Shown piece after piece: positions 29,353 through 37,366 of a stretch of 64,000 nt of DNA (position 1 is its first letter; every line of letters begins with the position of its first letter). The stretch is from assembly GCA_903903985.1 (NCBI GenBank), contig CAIVAT010000145.1:17269-81268 (forward strand), in the 5' to 3' direction. The stretch comes from an uncultured Bacteroidales bacterium. Lineage in GTDB: Bacteria; Bacteroidota; Bacteroidia; Bacteroidales; FEN-979. Below the pieces are notes generated by a model. The model saw only the letters and a list, made by a program, of their open reading frames with translations, was not told the DNA's origin and searched no databases. The position numbers and the translations under genes are program-made.

Positions 29353-30159
29353 TGTCATTTGTGAACCATACATTTTTTGCATGGCATTGTTTACCAGGCG
29401 GTTCGCGATCCTCCGTGGCATTAAATTTAATAAAAAATAATACTGCAACCGGTTTGTCAATCCGGGGATGCAAATTGTTTTTTTTCCAAGCTTTCTGAGG
29501 GCATAGGCCGCAACTTCTTCAGGCTGCATGACAGGTGGTTTCATCTTGCCCAGGTCTGGGTTGCTGCTCCGGTATTTTGGTGTGGAAACAGTCCCTGCAC
29601 AGCAAACGGAAATGTCGATGCCCTGGTCTTTCAATTCTTCATGGAGCGCTTCCGTCAGCCGGATGCTGAATGCTTTTGTTGCGGCATAGGTTGCTACATA
29701 TTGCGGGCCGATCAGTCCGGCCAGGGATGAAACCAGTATTATTCCGCCGGTTTTCCGTTCTGAAATCAACCGGTTTGAAAAACCATTGACCAGGTGAAGA
29801 AGGGTGCGGGTATTAACTGCCAGGAACCCATCGAGTTCTGAAGGGCCAAGATCAGTAAACCGGCATACCCTGCTGGTTGCCGCCACATAAACCATCAACC
29901 GGCAATCTGCCGAAATGGCTGCTTTCATGCATTGATCAGCAGCATCTGCAACAGCAAGGTCAAGGTGGATTTCACGTGTTTCCACGGGAAATTCCTTCCC
30001 GATCTTCAAGGCAAGGTTATGCATAGCCGTGACCTGGCAGTCCACCAGGATGATGTTGAACCCATTCGATGCGAGCACCCTGCAAAATCCTTCCCCAATG
30101 CCCTCTGCGGCACCGGCTACCAATGCCCAATTTCCATAACGCGACCCGGATGAAACCAT
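29338..30159 (-). CDS. Short-chain dehydrogenase/reductase
   Basis: A 273-residue Rossmann SDR from the ATG at 30159: NWALVAGAAEGIGEGF (nucleotide-binding Gly motif), VYVAATS, VSSLAGL and YAATKAF (YxxxK catalytic pair). The substrate is unknown; the C-terminal hydrophobic tract YFLLNLMPRRIANRLV suggests membrane association. A longer reading from 30246 would overlap the divergent DUF1214 gene and its promoter, so the later start is preferred. The last five residues and the stop are encoded by a dispersed repeat. Confidence 0.85.
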   Translation of the reverse strand: MVSSGSRYGNWALVAGAAEGIGEGFCRVLASNGFNIILVDCQVTAMHNLALKIGKEFPVETREIHLDLAVADAADQCMKAAISADCRLMVYVAATSRVCRFTDLGPSELDGFLAVNTRTLLHLVNGFSNRLISERKTGGIILVSSLAGLIGPQYVATYAATKAFSIRLTEALHEELKDQGIDISVCCAGTVSTPKYRSSNPDLGKMKPPVMQPEEVAAYALRKLGKKTICIPGLTNRLQYYFLLNLMPRRIANRLVNNAMQKMYGSQMTNRKS

Positions 30160-30167
30160 GATTTTTC

Positions 30168-30175
30168 TATCTTTG
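30168..30175 (+). promoter_or_regulatory. Candidate -7 box TATCTTTG
   Basis: It matches TAnnTTTG and lies 33 nt before the DUF1214 gene ATG at 30209. No TTTG -33 element was seen. Confidence 0.5.
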
Positions 30176-30208
30176 CCGATGCTGCAATAATAGCTAATTA
30201 TTTTCAAC

Positions 30209-31378
30209 ATGAGTAAACTGTTGTTTCTCTTTTTACGATTGCTCAAGCTCTTTCACCGCATTGGTTTGAAAATGAGGGGGAAAACAGAGGCTGATTTTCA
30301 TGCTGAACGGGTGATCTCCGGCAAGGCGTGGGAGGAATTCTGTAACAACCTTAAATTGGCAGGCGCTTCGCTGATGTACCCCGGCACCCCCCGTGATGCT
30401 TTCAACCAGGCAGAAGGACTCCGTTATTTGTCGCGGCTTACCCGCGGCGGCCTCGAGGCTTTTGTTGAATACTGCGATCCTGCATTTCCGGTATTGCACC
30501 GGATGGCTCATGAAACCGTAAAACTTGGGGCGGACAATCCGGATAATTATTATTTCAATGCCCAGATCAGCGGGAACTATTCTTATCGGATCACAGGGAA
30601 GAGGAATTCAGTACATTATATCGGTTTTTTTACCCAGAACGGAAATTATGGAACCACGGGCGGACTGGCTCCCTGCGGGGCGCTTGAAGACAATGCGCTG
30701 AAACTGGAAGATGATGGCAGCTTTGAGATCAACCTGAGCAAAACTCCTTCCGGGAAAAACTGGCTTAAAATTGAAGCGGAAACGACCATGATCATGGTGC
30801 GCCAGACTTTTTTAAATCGTTTTGAAGAGGTGGCGGCAGAAGTATCCATTGTTAACCTTGATGGGAGAACCGCCCCGGATCCTGTTACCCCTGCCATGAT
30901 CGATGAGGGGCTCCAAACAGCCTCCATGTTTGTTGCAGGAGCCTCGATGATGTTTGCAAAATGGGCCAATGGATTTAAAAAGCACACCAATAAACTCCCG
31001 CTTTTCGATCCTGTCGTATCAAATGCTGCAGGGGGCGATGCGAGCATCATATATTATCATAGCCACTGGAAACTGGAAGAGGATGAATCCCTGGTGATCG
31101 AAGTAAAACCCCCCGATTGTGATTCCTGGAATTTCCAGCTCAACAATTATTGGATGGAGTCGCTTGACTACCGGTATTTCACCATCTGCATCAACAAGGG
31201 AACCGCGCATTACGAGCCAGATGGGACAGTACGCGTGACCGTTGCCTCCAGGAACCCGGGAAAACCAAACTGGATCAATACGTGCGGGCATCATGAAGGA
31301 ACGATGTTGTGGCGATGGTACCGGTTGGCCGAAGGGGCAGCGGCGGTGGAACCATTATGCAGGGTAGCTGGGATTTAA
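30209..31378 (+). CDS. DUF1214 domain protein
   Basis: A 389-residue protein with the features of DUF1214 proteins: YFNAQISGNYSYRITGKRN, then a C-terminal beta domain with DSWNFQLNNYWMESLDYR and NWINTCGHHEGTMLWRW. There is no clear signal peptide, but the hydrophobic N-terminus (LLFLFLRLLKLFHRI) could anchor it to membrane. The biochemical role of the family is not established. It leads a group with a sulfotransferase and an SDR on the same strand, which suggests a shared lipid- or isoprenoid-like substrate. Confidence 0.8.
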   Translation: MSKLLFLFLRLLKLFHRIGLKMRGKTEADFHAERVISGKAWEEFCNNLKLAGASLMYPGTPRDAFNQAEGLRYLSRLTRGGLEAFVEYCDPAFPVLHRMAHETVKLGADNPDNYYFNAQISGNYSYRITGKRNSVHYIGFFTQNGNYGTTGGLAPCGALEDNALKLEDDGSFEINLSKTPSGKNWLKIEAETTMIMVRQTFLNRFEEVAAEVSIVNLDGRTAPDPVTPAMIDEGLQTASMFVAGASMMFAKWANGFKKHTNKLPLFDPVVSNAAGGDASIIYYHSHWKLEEDESLVIEVKPPDCDSWNFQLNNYWMESLDYRYFTICINKGTAHYEPDGTVRVTVASRNPGKPNWINTCGHHEGTMLWRWYRLAEGAAAVEPLCRVAGI

Positions 31379-31409
31379 TTTACGATTTACGAATGACGAT
31401 TTACGAATG
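31379..31409. repeat. Two tandem copies of ACGATTTACGAATG
   Basis: Exact 14-bp copies at 31382-31395 and 31396-31409. The final ATG of the second copy is the start codon of the sulfotransferase gene. Confidence 0.9.
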
Positions 31410-32753
31410 ACGAATAATTTCCGGCAAAGCCCGTTCTGGTTCAGGGCATTAAACACAGGTTGGAGGGAAACCTATTTCCTTGGAACGAAGATACGCCTTG
31501 ATAAGGATGACCTCATCCGGTCGGCCAGGAAAACGACCGGTTTGCAGGATTTCGGCAGGGATTTCAATGATGAACCATTGGCAAGGTTGCTGCTGGATGT
31601 AAATGAAGAGGCAGATCTCCATCCGATCGGGCGTTTTATCACACGTGAACGTTTTATAAGCTTGCTGAGCATCCGCCTGCGGGCTGAATATTACTTTAAG
31701 CAACAACCGCAGATACTCGAGCAGGAACTCTATCCCGCCTGGATCATTGTCGGGTTGCAACGAACCGGTACCACGAAGTTACAACGCCTCCTTGCCGAAG
31801 ATCCTGACCATCGCGTTGTTCCCAGCTGGGAGGTGATCAATCCTGTCCCTGTTGACCTGGAATTGTATGATCTTAACGAACGGCATCGGGTTACCGGGTT
31901 GCAGGGTCACAAAGCTACCGAGTCACATAGTTACCGGTTTTCCCATGGACCCATTTACCCTGACTCCAGAGACAAACGCATCGCCATAGCACAAACATCA
32001 GTCAAGGCACTAAAGCTCATGTCGCCGGGGTTTTTTGCCATACATCCGATTGATGCTATGCAGCCGGAGGAGGATATTTTACTGCTCGATGTGAGTTTCA
32101 TGAGCACCACGCCGGAGGCGATGATGCATGTGCCATCCTATGCTGCATGGCTTGAGAAAACCGATCAGTCGCCGGCTTATGCCTATGCGGTAAAGTTGTT
32201 GAAACTCATGCAATGGATCAAACCCGCACAACGTTGGGTGCTGAAAACCCCGCATCATCTTGAATTTCCGGGATTGATCGAAAAGCATTTTGGTGAAGTC
32301 CATTTCCTTTGGCCTCACCGGAATCTCCATGAATCCGTACCGTCATTTTTAAGCATGGTTACCTATAACAGGATGATCTTCAGCAACAGGGTCGATGAAC
32401 GCCTGGTCGCTGATCATTGGGTACGTAAGATAGGGTACATGCTGGGAAATGCTATTGATTACAGGCTTAAACCGGGGAATGACAAAAAATTCACAGACAT
32501 CCGTTACGATCATTTTATCAAGGATTCTGCAGGGGAACTTGCGAAAATTTATAGCCTGAACGGCGGGCTTACCCCGGAACTCCTTGAACGGTTCAGGAGG
32601 CATGAGTCGGAAAATCCCCACCGCAAACATGGGGTGCATGAGTATTCACTGGCAGATTTCGGCCTGACTGCGGAGATGATTGATGCAAATACGGAATCAT
32701 ACAGGAAATTTATCGGGAATTTAAATGGAAGAGAGCAGACAGAAAAAATATAA
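31407..32753 (+). CDS. Sulfotransferase family protein
   Basis: A 448-residue protein with the PAPS-binding loop WIIVGLQRTGTTKLQRLL at about residues 112-129, and the later VLKTPHHLEFP and VHFLWPHRNLHESVPSF (3'-phosphate loop) typical of this sulfotransferase branch. It should transfer sulfate from PAPS to a hydroxyl group; the acceptor is unknown. Its start codon lies in a 14-bp tandem repeat and no alternative ATG is close, so the start position depends on repeat sequence. It overlaps the following SDR by 29 nt. Confidence 0.88.
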   Translation: MTNNFRQSPFWFRALNTGWRETYFLGTKIRLDKDDLIRSARKTTGLQDFGRDFNDEPLARLLLDVNEEADLHPIGRFITRERFISLLSIRLRAEYYFKQQPQILEQELYPAWIIVGLQRTGTTKLQRLLAEDPDHRVVPSWEVINPVPVDLELYDLNERHRVTGLQGHKATESHSYRFSHGPIYPDSRDKRIAIAQTSVKALKLMSPGFFAIHPIDAMQPEEDILLLDVSFMSTTPEAMMHVPSYAAWLEKTDQSPAYAYAVKLLKLMQWIKPAQRWVLKTPHHLEFPGLIEKHFGEVHFLWPHRNLHESVPSFLSMVTYNRMIFSNRVDERLVADHWVRKIGYMLGNAIDYRLKPGNDKKFTDIRYDHFIKDSAGELAKIYSLNGGLTPELLERFRRHESENPHRKHGVHEYSLADFGLTAEMIDANTESYRKFIGNLNGREQTEKI

Positions 32754-33795
32754 CAACCCGTTCACCGCTACACTGACAGGAATCCGTGATCTTTTCCGGA
32801 AACAGACTCCTGCGGGGGAATTAAAACCGACAGACCGCCTGGACGGTTTGACGGTACTGGTTGACGGGGCAAGTTCCGGGCTTGGATTTGCCATCGCCGT
32901 CGATGTGGCCCGAAGGGGTGCAAGGGTGATCATGGCGTGCCGGAGCGGTATCCCGGGAAAAGGGGAGCGGGTGAAAAAGCTTTCCGGCAACCAGGAGATA
33001 TATATGCTCCAGGTTGATTTTTCAGAGATCAACTCGATCAAGGCACTTGTTGAGAAACTCAGCTCCCCCTCCCTATTTGGAGATGGGGCAGGAGGTGGGC
33101 CCAGCAAGGGGATCATCGACATATTCATCTGCAATGCCGGCATCGTACCGAAACAAAGCCGGAAAACCGCACAAGGACTCGAAGAGATGTTTATGGTCAA
33201 CTACTTCTCCAAATTCATTTTTGTGAACCTGCTGCTACAAAACCAATGCTTTTCAAGTCCTGAACACAACGAAATTTCTGATCGGAAATCAAAAATTCCG
33301 CGGATCATCTTCATCGCCTCCGAGAGCCACCGCAACCCTGAAAAATTTGACTGGGACGAATTCGGCATTTACCATGATTATAAAATCGGAAAATCTATCG
33401 AGTTATACGGATACTATAAGTTATTATTGACCACTTTTTCTGTCGAGCTTTCCAGGAGGCTGAATCCCAATGGCGAAACAAACTTCTCGGTTTTTTCCAT
33501 GTGCCCCGGACCGGTCAACTCCAATATTGCCAGGGAAGCGCCCAAAGTGTTCATCCCGCTGCTGAAAATTGTCTTTGGTGTCTTTTTCAAATCACCTGCC
33601 AAAGCGGCCATCCCGGTGGTTTACCTGTCAGCCTCCAGCGATGTTGCAGCAAAGCCATTTGATTACCTGTTCCTGATGAGCCGGAAGGAAGTGGATATAA
33701 AAGCGTCCGACCCCGGGAATGGGAAACGGTTGTGGAAATTGTCAGAAGAGTTATGGCAGAGGGTTTGTGGGAACCATCCGCGGAAATCTGCGTGA
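32725..33795 (+). CDS. SDR, retinol-dehydrogenase-like
   Basis: A 356-residue short-chain dehydrogenase with VLVDGASSGLGFAIAVDVAR, FICNAGI, IIFIASESHRNP and YGYYKLLLTTFSVEL (YxxxK). It resembles long SDRs acting on hydrophobic alcohols. Two stretches look inserted relative to a normal SDR: SPSLFGDGAGGGPSK between helix and the FICNAGI strand (33063-33108), and SPEHNEISDRKSK before PRIIFIAS (33256-33297). Both correspond at DNA level to dispersed-repeat-like sequence and remain in frame. It is translationally coupled to the sulfotransferase. Confidence 0.85.
   Translation: MEESRQKKYNNPFTATLTGIRDLFRKQTPAGELKPTDRLDGLTVLVDGASSGLGFAIAVDVARRGARVIMACRSGIPGKGERVKKLSGNQEIYMLQVDFSEINSIKALVEKLSSPSLFGDGAGGGPSKGIIDIFICNAGIVPKQSRKTAQGLEEMFMVNYFSKFIFVNLLLQNQCFSSPEHNEISDRKSKIPRIIFIASESHRNPEKFDWDEFGIYHDYKIGKSIELYGYYKLLLTTFSVELSRRLNPNGETNFSVFSMCPGPVNSNIAREAPKVFIPLLKIVFGVFFKSPAKAAIPVVYLSASSDVAAKPFDYLFLMSRKEVDIKASDPGNGKRLWKLSEELWQRVCGNHPRKSA
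33063..33108. repeat. GGGG/CCCC element inside the SDR gene
   Basis: The layout CTCCCCCTCCC...GGAG...GGGGCAGGAGGTGGG resembles the intergenic copy at 39543-39590. It encodes a Gly-rich in-frame loop. Confidence 0.55.
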
Positions 33796-33823
33796 AATAA
33801 AAACTTATCGTGACTATTGCCCC

Positions 33824-34660
33824 TCAAAAAGAGTACAATAGTTTAATCTCTTCTTGCCAGATCGACTCATCCGGTGTTTCAAGGATCAGGGGCATTTCAT
33901 CGAACCGCGGGTCATGGATGAGCCATTTGAAGACCTCAATCCCGAGGGTGCCTTTGCCAAGGCTGTCATGGCGGTCGACCCTGCTGCCTAGCCCTTTTTT
34001 CGAATCGTTGATGTGCATCCCTTTCAGATATTTAAACCCGATCACCTCATCGAAATTCAGGAAAGTTGCATTGAAACCGGCTTCGGTCGAAAGGTCATAA
34101 CCGGCTGCAAAGGTGTGGCAGGTATCGATGCAAATGCCCACACGGCTTTTATCCTCCACATGGTCGATGATGAACCGCAGTTGCTCAAATTTAAACCCGA
34201 GATTGCTTCCCTGGCCGGCGGTATTTTCAATGACGGCGGTAACCCCTTTGGTTTTATCAAGAGTTATATTTATCGATTCAGCAATGCGCATGAGGCACTC
34301 CTCATCACTGATTTTCTGCAGCGATCCTCCAGGGTGGAAATTAAGCCTGTCGAGGCCGAGTTGCTCGCAACGCTGCATTTCGTCCAGGAAAGCTTCACGC
34401 GATTTGTCCAGTCCTTCCTGTTCCGGATGACCCAGGTTGATCAGGTAACTGTCGTGCGGTAGAATCTGAAATGGCTGATAATCAAGTTTTTCGCAATTTT
34501 CGCGAAACAGCCGGATGTTATCCTTTGTGAGGGGCGACGACTTCCACTGGCGCTGGTTTTTGGTGAAGAGTGCAAACGCTTTCGCCCCGATCTGCGAAGC
34601 ATTGATGGGTGCGTTTTCCACGCCGCCCGAGGCGCTCACGTGGGCTCCGATGTATTTCAT
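33824..34660 (-). CDS. nfo: Deoxyribonuclease IV (AP endonuclease)
   Basis: A 278-residue Nfo/EndoIV TIM-barrel with [18 protein letters not shown] at the N-terminus. Metal ligands appear in [24 protein letters not shown] and [22 protein letters not shown]. It cleaves DNA at abasic sites in base-excision repair. It converges on the SDR. A GTRACAGR array and a TACTTTTG box lie upstream of its start. Confidence 0.97.
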   Translation of the reverse strand: MKYIGAHVSASGGVENAPINASQIGAKAFALFTKNQRQWKSSPLTKDNIRLFRENCEKLDYQPFQILPHDSYLINLGHPEQEGLDKSREAFLDEMQRCEQLGLDRLNFHPGGSLQKISDEECLMRIAESINITLDKTKGVTAVIENTAGQGSNLGFKFEQLRFIIDHVEDKSRVGICIDTCHTFAAGYDLSTEAGFNATFLNFDEVIGFKYLKGMHINDSKKGLGSRVDRHDSLGKGTLGIEVFKWLIHDPRFDEMPLILETPDESIWQEEIKLLYSF

Positions 34661-34696
34661 GTGGGGGGGGTTAGTGATTTGTTAATAGATTTTCGG

Positions 34697-34728
34697 GTGA
34701 CAGGGTAACAGGGTAACAGGGTGACAGG
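34697..34728. repeat. Octamer array, 4 units (GTRACAGG)
   Basis: GTGACAGG-GTAACAGG-GTAACAGG-GTGACAGG: four contiguous 8-bp units. It is the same unit as the arrays at 60411 and 62396. It lies in the probable 5' leader of nfo. Confidence 0.9.
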
Positions 34729-34760
34729 GAACGAAATAGTTGATGCATAAATTTTATTTT

Positions 34761-34768
34761 CAAAAGTA
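34761..34768 (-). promoter_or_regulatory. Candidate -7 box for nfo
   Basis: The minus strand reads TACTTTTG. If used, the octamer array at 34697-34728 would be transcribed in the nfo leader. Confidence 0.45.
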
Positions 34769-34851
34769 AGGAAAAATATTTGATCTGATTTTTCGTTGAT
34801 AGAATGTCCTGTAATACAACTCCCGTCTTCTTTTTTAACGAATTCACCATT

Positions 34852-35385
34852 ATGAAGCGACTTTTTCTGACTATGATGTTATCTCTGGCTATTTTCTCTG
34901 GCGGATTTGCCGGTGTTGCTCCTGGTTTTTCTGATTTCCCGTCACCTGGTTATTTTTGCTTCGATTCCGGTGATTCAATCCCGGCACTGAATCAAAAAAT
35001 TCTTGAGATGGTTACCCAACAGATCGATAAAACCGTCGGCCGTGGTGAATGCTGGGACCTGGCTGCGTTGGTTTTGAACCAGAATGGCGCGAAATGGGAC
35101 AAAAAATATGTATTTGGCAGGAAGGTTGATCCTGTAAAGGATTGCATCTATCCGGGTGACATTATCCAGTTTGAAGGGGTAAAGATCAAATATACAATCG
35201 GCCATGCTGTTCATACCGAAACCATGCCGCATCACACCGCTATAATATATGAAGTGAAGGGAAAAGGCGTATTTGTCCTGGCCCATCAGAATACAGGCAC
35301 TTCCGGCAGGAAGGTTGGCTTAAGCGGGCTCGACCTGAAAACCATTGTCAATGGCAAATATCAGATATACCGGCCGGAGGAATAG
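34852..35385 (+). CDS. Secreted CHAP/NlpC-like putative cysteine hydrolase
   Basis: From the ATG at 34852 the product is 177 residues with a signal peptide (MKRLFLTMMLSLAIFSGGFAG). The mature part has GRGECWDLAALVLNQNG (candidate nucleophile Cys at a helix start), YPGDIIQFEG, then TMPHHTAIIYEV (candidate His) and LAHQNT (candidate polar third residue). This order fits the papain-like CHAP/NlpC-P60 superfamily of cell-wall amidases and peptidases, but identity is low by eye. An earlier in-frame ATG at 34804 would bury the signal peptide and is rejected. Confidence 0.65.
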   Translation: MKRLFLTMMLSLAIFSGGFAGVAPGFSDFPSPGYFCFDSGDSIPALNQKILEMVTQQIDKTVGRGECWDLAALVLNQNGAKWDKKYVFGRKVDPVKDCIYPGDIIQFEGVKIKYTIGHAVHTETMPHHTAIIYEVKGKGVFVLAHQNTGTSGRKVGLSGLDLKTIVNGKYQIYRPEE

Positions 35386-35455
35386 CAGGAAATCATTGCC
35401 AGAAAGCAGGATGTTGTTAAATTCATTCACACCTTAATTTCAGAAGAAAATTGTG

Positions 35456-35463
35456 TATATTTG
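35456..35463 (+). promoter_or_regulatory. Candidate -7 box of tRNA-Pro
   Basis: TATATTTG matches TAnnTTTG and lies 33 nt before the tRNA 5' end. Confidence 0.6.
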
Positions 35464-35496
35464 CACCCTCAAACCGGAAATCGATCCGGTACAGTT

Positions 35497-35570
35497 CGGG
35501 GTGTGGCGCAGTTGGCTAGCGTACTTGCATGGGGTGCAAGGGGTCGGAAGTTCGAGTCTTCTCACCCCGA
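35497..35570 (+). tRNA. tRNA-Pro(GGG)
   Basis: A 74-nt cloverleaf. The acceptor CGGGGTG pairs with CACCCCG (35563-35569) and the discriminator is A. The D arm contains GCGCAGTTGGCTAGCGT, and the anticodon stem CTTGC/GCAAG holds the loop ATGGGGT with anticodon GGG. The T arm has TTCGAGT. CCA is not encoded. Confidence 0.95.
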
Positions 35571-35580
35571 CTTGAAAATC

Positions 35581-35617
35581 AACCACTTACAGACTTGTTT
35601 TGTAGGTGGTTTTTTCT
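35581..35617 (+). terminator. Terminator after tRNA-Pro
   Basis: AACCACTTAC (35581-35590) pairs with GTAGGTGGTT (35602-35611), including one G-T pair. A T-rich run follows. Confidence 0.8.
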
Positions 35618-35798
35618 TTTTTATTAAACAATTATACAACAATTTCAATAATTTGAGGATAAAAAATGTCAAAATTTTCCTTTAAATAATGGTTCCCGAA
35701 ATGAAATTAATCCATTCCGGGAACTATAGATTAACTTAACACGACTTCACAAGGTCAGTCTATACTAAGGTCATCCACATGAAAAAGACGTCCTATAA

Positions 35799-36005
35799 CT
35801 ACTGCTTGATGATCTTCGCAGTTTCAGCCTTGTCACCAGTGATTACATGGATAAAATAGATTCCAGTTGGTCTACCCGATAAAGAAAACTCATTCTTGCG
35901 CTCTCCGGTTATTCCACCCGGGCAAGCGTTTGATTTATATAATAAAGACGATCTGGTGAATGCGAAAAGACAATTGTACAAGGCCTGTGCAAAGATTGAG
36001 TTAAT
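35799..36005 (-). pseudogene. Orphan T9SS sorting-domain remnant after the serpin
   Basis: In the same frame as the serpin, the sequence after its TAG stop stays open for 68 codons and ends NEFSLSGRPTGIYFIHVITG, then DKAETAKIIKQ and a stop. That ending is the second half of a type A T9SS sorting domain. The first half of the domain is not recognisable, and no convincing ATG precedes the piece. It is either a decayed tail of the serpin gene, or the end of another lost gene. The 228 nt between it and the tRNA hold only the tRNA terminator. Confidence 0.6.
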
Positions 36006-37211
36006 CTATTTCGAAACCCCAGGTTTCATGATGGTGCCCATGAAGAGTATGCTGCCGGTCAAATTGTCTTTGATCAGGAAAACAAATGGATGATCAGCGT
36101 TGAAAACTTTTGGTTGGGAGGTTTGTGGTGCCATTGCCAAATCCATTACTACTGCTGTGGCAGCTGCCGCTTCGGTTCCCGTTTCATCAACTTTTATGAA
36201 CGCCTGGTGAATGACCTTGCTGATGAACAGGTCTCGTTTACCGGTCATCCCTGAAAAATCGGCACCATCCGGGGAAAAAGCCAGCGGCATCCCCATCTGC
36301 GACAGGGTGCTCCCTAATTCGAGATGGAAGTCTATTTTAAACTTTGGCAGAGACAAACGGACTTCATCAAATTGCAGTGATTCAATCATATCCTGATAAT
36401 ATTGGTAATCAAATGATTTTCCAAACTCGGAAATCCCTTTTACAGTAAGTGGCAACAAGATAACCAGTGATGCTTTGTTGTCCTGGTAGGGTATCTCAAT
36501 TGCCTGAATCTTTCCGTCTTCGAAGTAATTATACCGACCCTGCCGGTTCATAAATGGCACCCTGTCTTTTGTTCCTTCCACCAAAGAAAACCCCTTGGCC
36601 TTTGTCAGTTCCTTTTTAAATGGCGTTGCCCAATCACCATGAAAATATATGGCATTGACCAGTACCAGCCGTGTCAGTGCAGTCAGATCGCCCTGCTTAA
36701 TGATGTTTTTTATTTTGTCATTGGTTTTGCGTTCCACCCAGGCATTGATATCCATTCGGCTTGTTTCTCTTGCTGTATTATTAGTAAAATCAACGTTTTT
36801 CAACTCCGAATTGTATTTGGATCTGACAACATCAAAGTAAGTATCCAGGACTTTAAACTCCTTCTGAACCCATATGCCATTTGCAATGTTCAATTTAATC
36901 TTCCCATCAGCACCTTCAGGCAACTTATCCAGCAGGTGTTTGTACTCAGCATGAAAATGATCATTTGGCTGGAAATTCATTGCATGGCTCATCTGGAGCG
37001 CTGTTTCATTCCTTGCGCCGGCATATACCATCGCCAATGCCGTTGAAATGCTGAATGGAGAATAAAATTGGTTTTCAGATTTTGTGCTGCCCTGCACCTG
37101 ATTAAACAGCTTGAAGGCAAACCTGGTATTGCCATCTGCTATTCCCTGCGGATTATTTGCACTGCTCATAAAAGGGAGAAGGCAGGCTATGAAAGGAAGG
37201 AATGGTTTCAT
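36006..37211 (-). CDS. Serpin family serine protease inhibitor
   Basis: A 401-residue secreted serpin from the ATG at 37211 (signal MKPFLPFIACLLPFMSSANN). Family signatures are NQFYSPFSISTALAMVYAGA, LVLVNAIYFHGDW and the reactive-centre hinge VDETGTEAAAATAVV followed by NADHPFVFLI. The small-residue hinge (GTEAAAAT) indicates an inhibitory rather than a non-inhibitory serpin. Counting from the hinge Glu as P17, P1 falls near Ala in MDLAMAPQ, which would favour elastase-like targets. The gene ends in TAG, followed in frame by a T9SS-tail remnant. No tail of its own remains, so it may be periplasmic. Confidence 0.93.
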   Translation of the reverse strand: MKPFLPFIACLLPFMSSANNPQGIADGNTRFAFKLFNQVQGSTKSENQFYSPFSISTALAMVYAGARNETALQMSHAMNFQPNDHFHAEYKHLLDKLPEGADGKIKLNIANGIWVQKEFKVLDTYFDVVRSKYNSELKNVDFTNNTARETSRMDINAWVERKTNDKIKNIIKQGDLTALTRLVLVNAIYFHGDWATPFKKELTKAKGFSLVEGTKDRVPFMNRQGRYNYFEDGKIQAIEIPYQDNKASLVILLPLTVKGISEFGKSFDYQYYQDMIESLQFDEVRLSLPKFKIDFHLELGSTLSQMGMPLAFSPDGADFSGMTGKRDLFISKVIHQAFIKVDETGTEAAAATAVVMDLAMAPQTSQPKVFNADHPFVFLIKDNLTGSILFMGTIMKPGVSK

Positions 37212-37366
37212 CGGGAAGAAATTATGACGCTTGAAATTAGCCAATATCATGCCAAAAGTGCCGGATGCTCAAAGATTGATTCTTTGATCACTGAACATGC
37301 CGTCAATCGCTACAGAACCAAAGCGTTAGAACAGAACATGATTGAAATTTTATTTTGGGAAAAAGT

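Noticed and set aside
30160..30246. N-terminal extension of the SDR gene
   Set aside because: It would overlap the promoter and start of the divergent DUF1214 gene; the SDR fold begins right after the ATG at 30159.
35461..35685. 74-residue reading frame over the tRNA
   Set aside because: It runs through the tRNA-Pro gene and its terminator and has no protein-like features.
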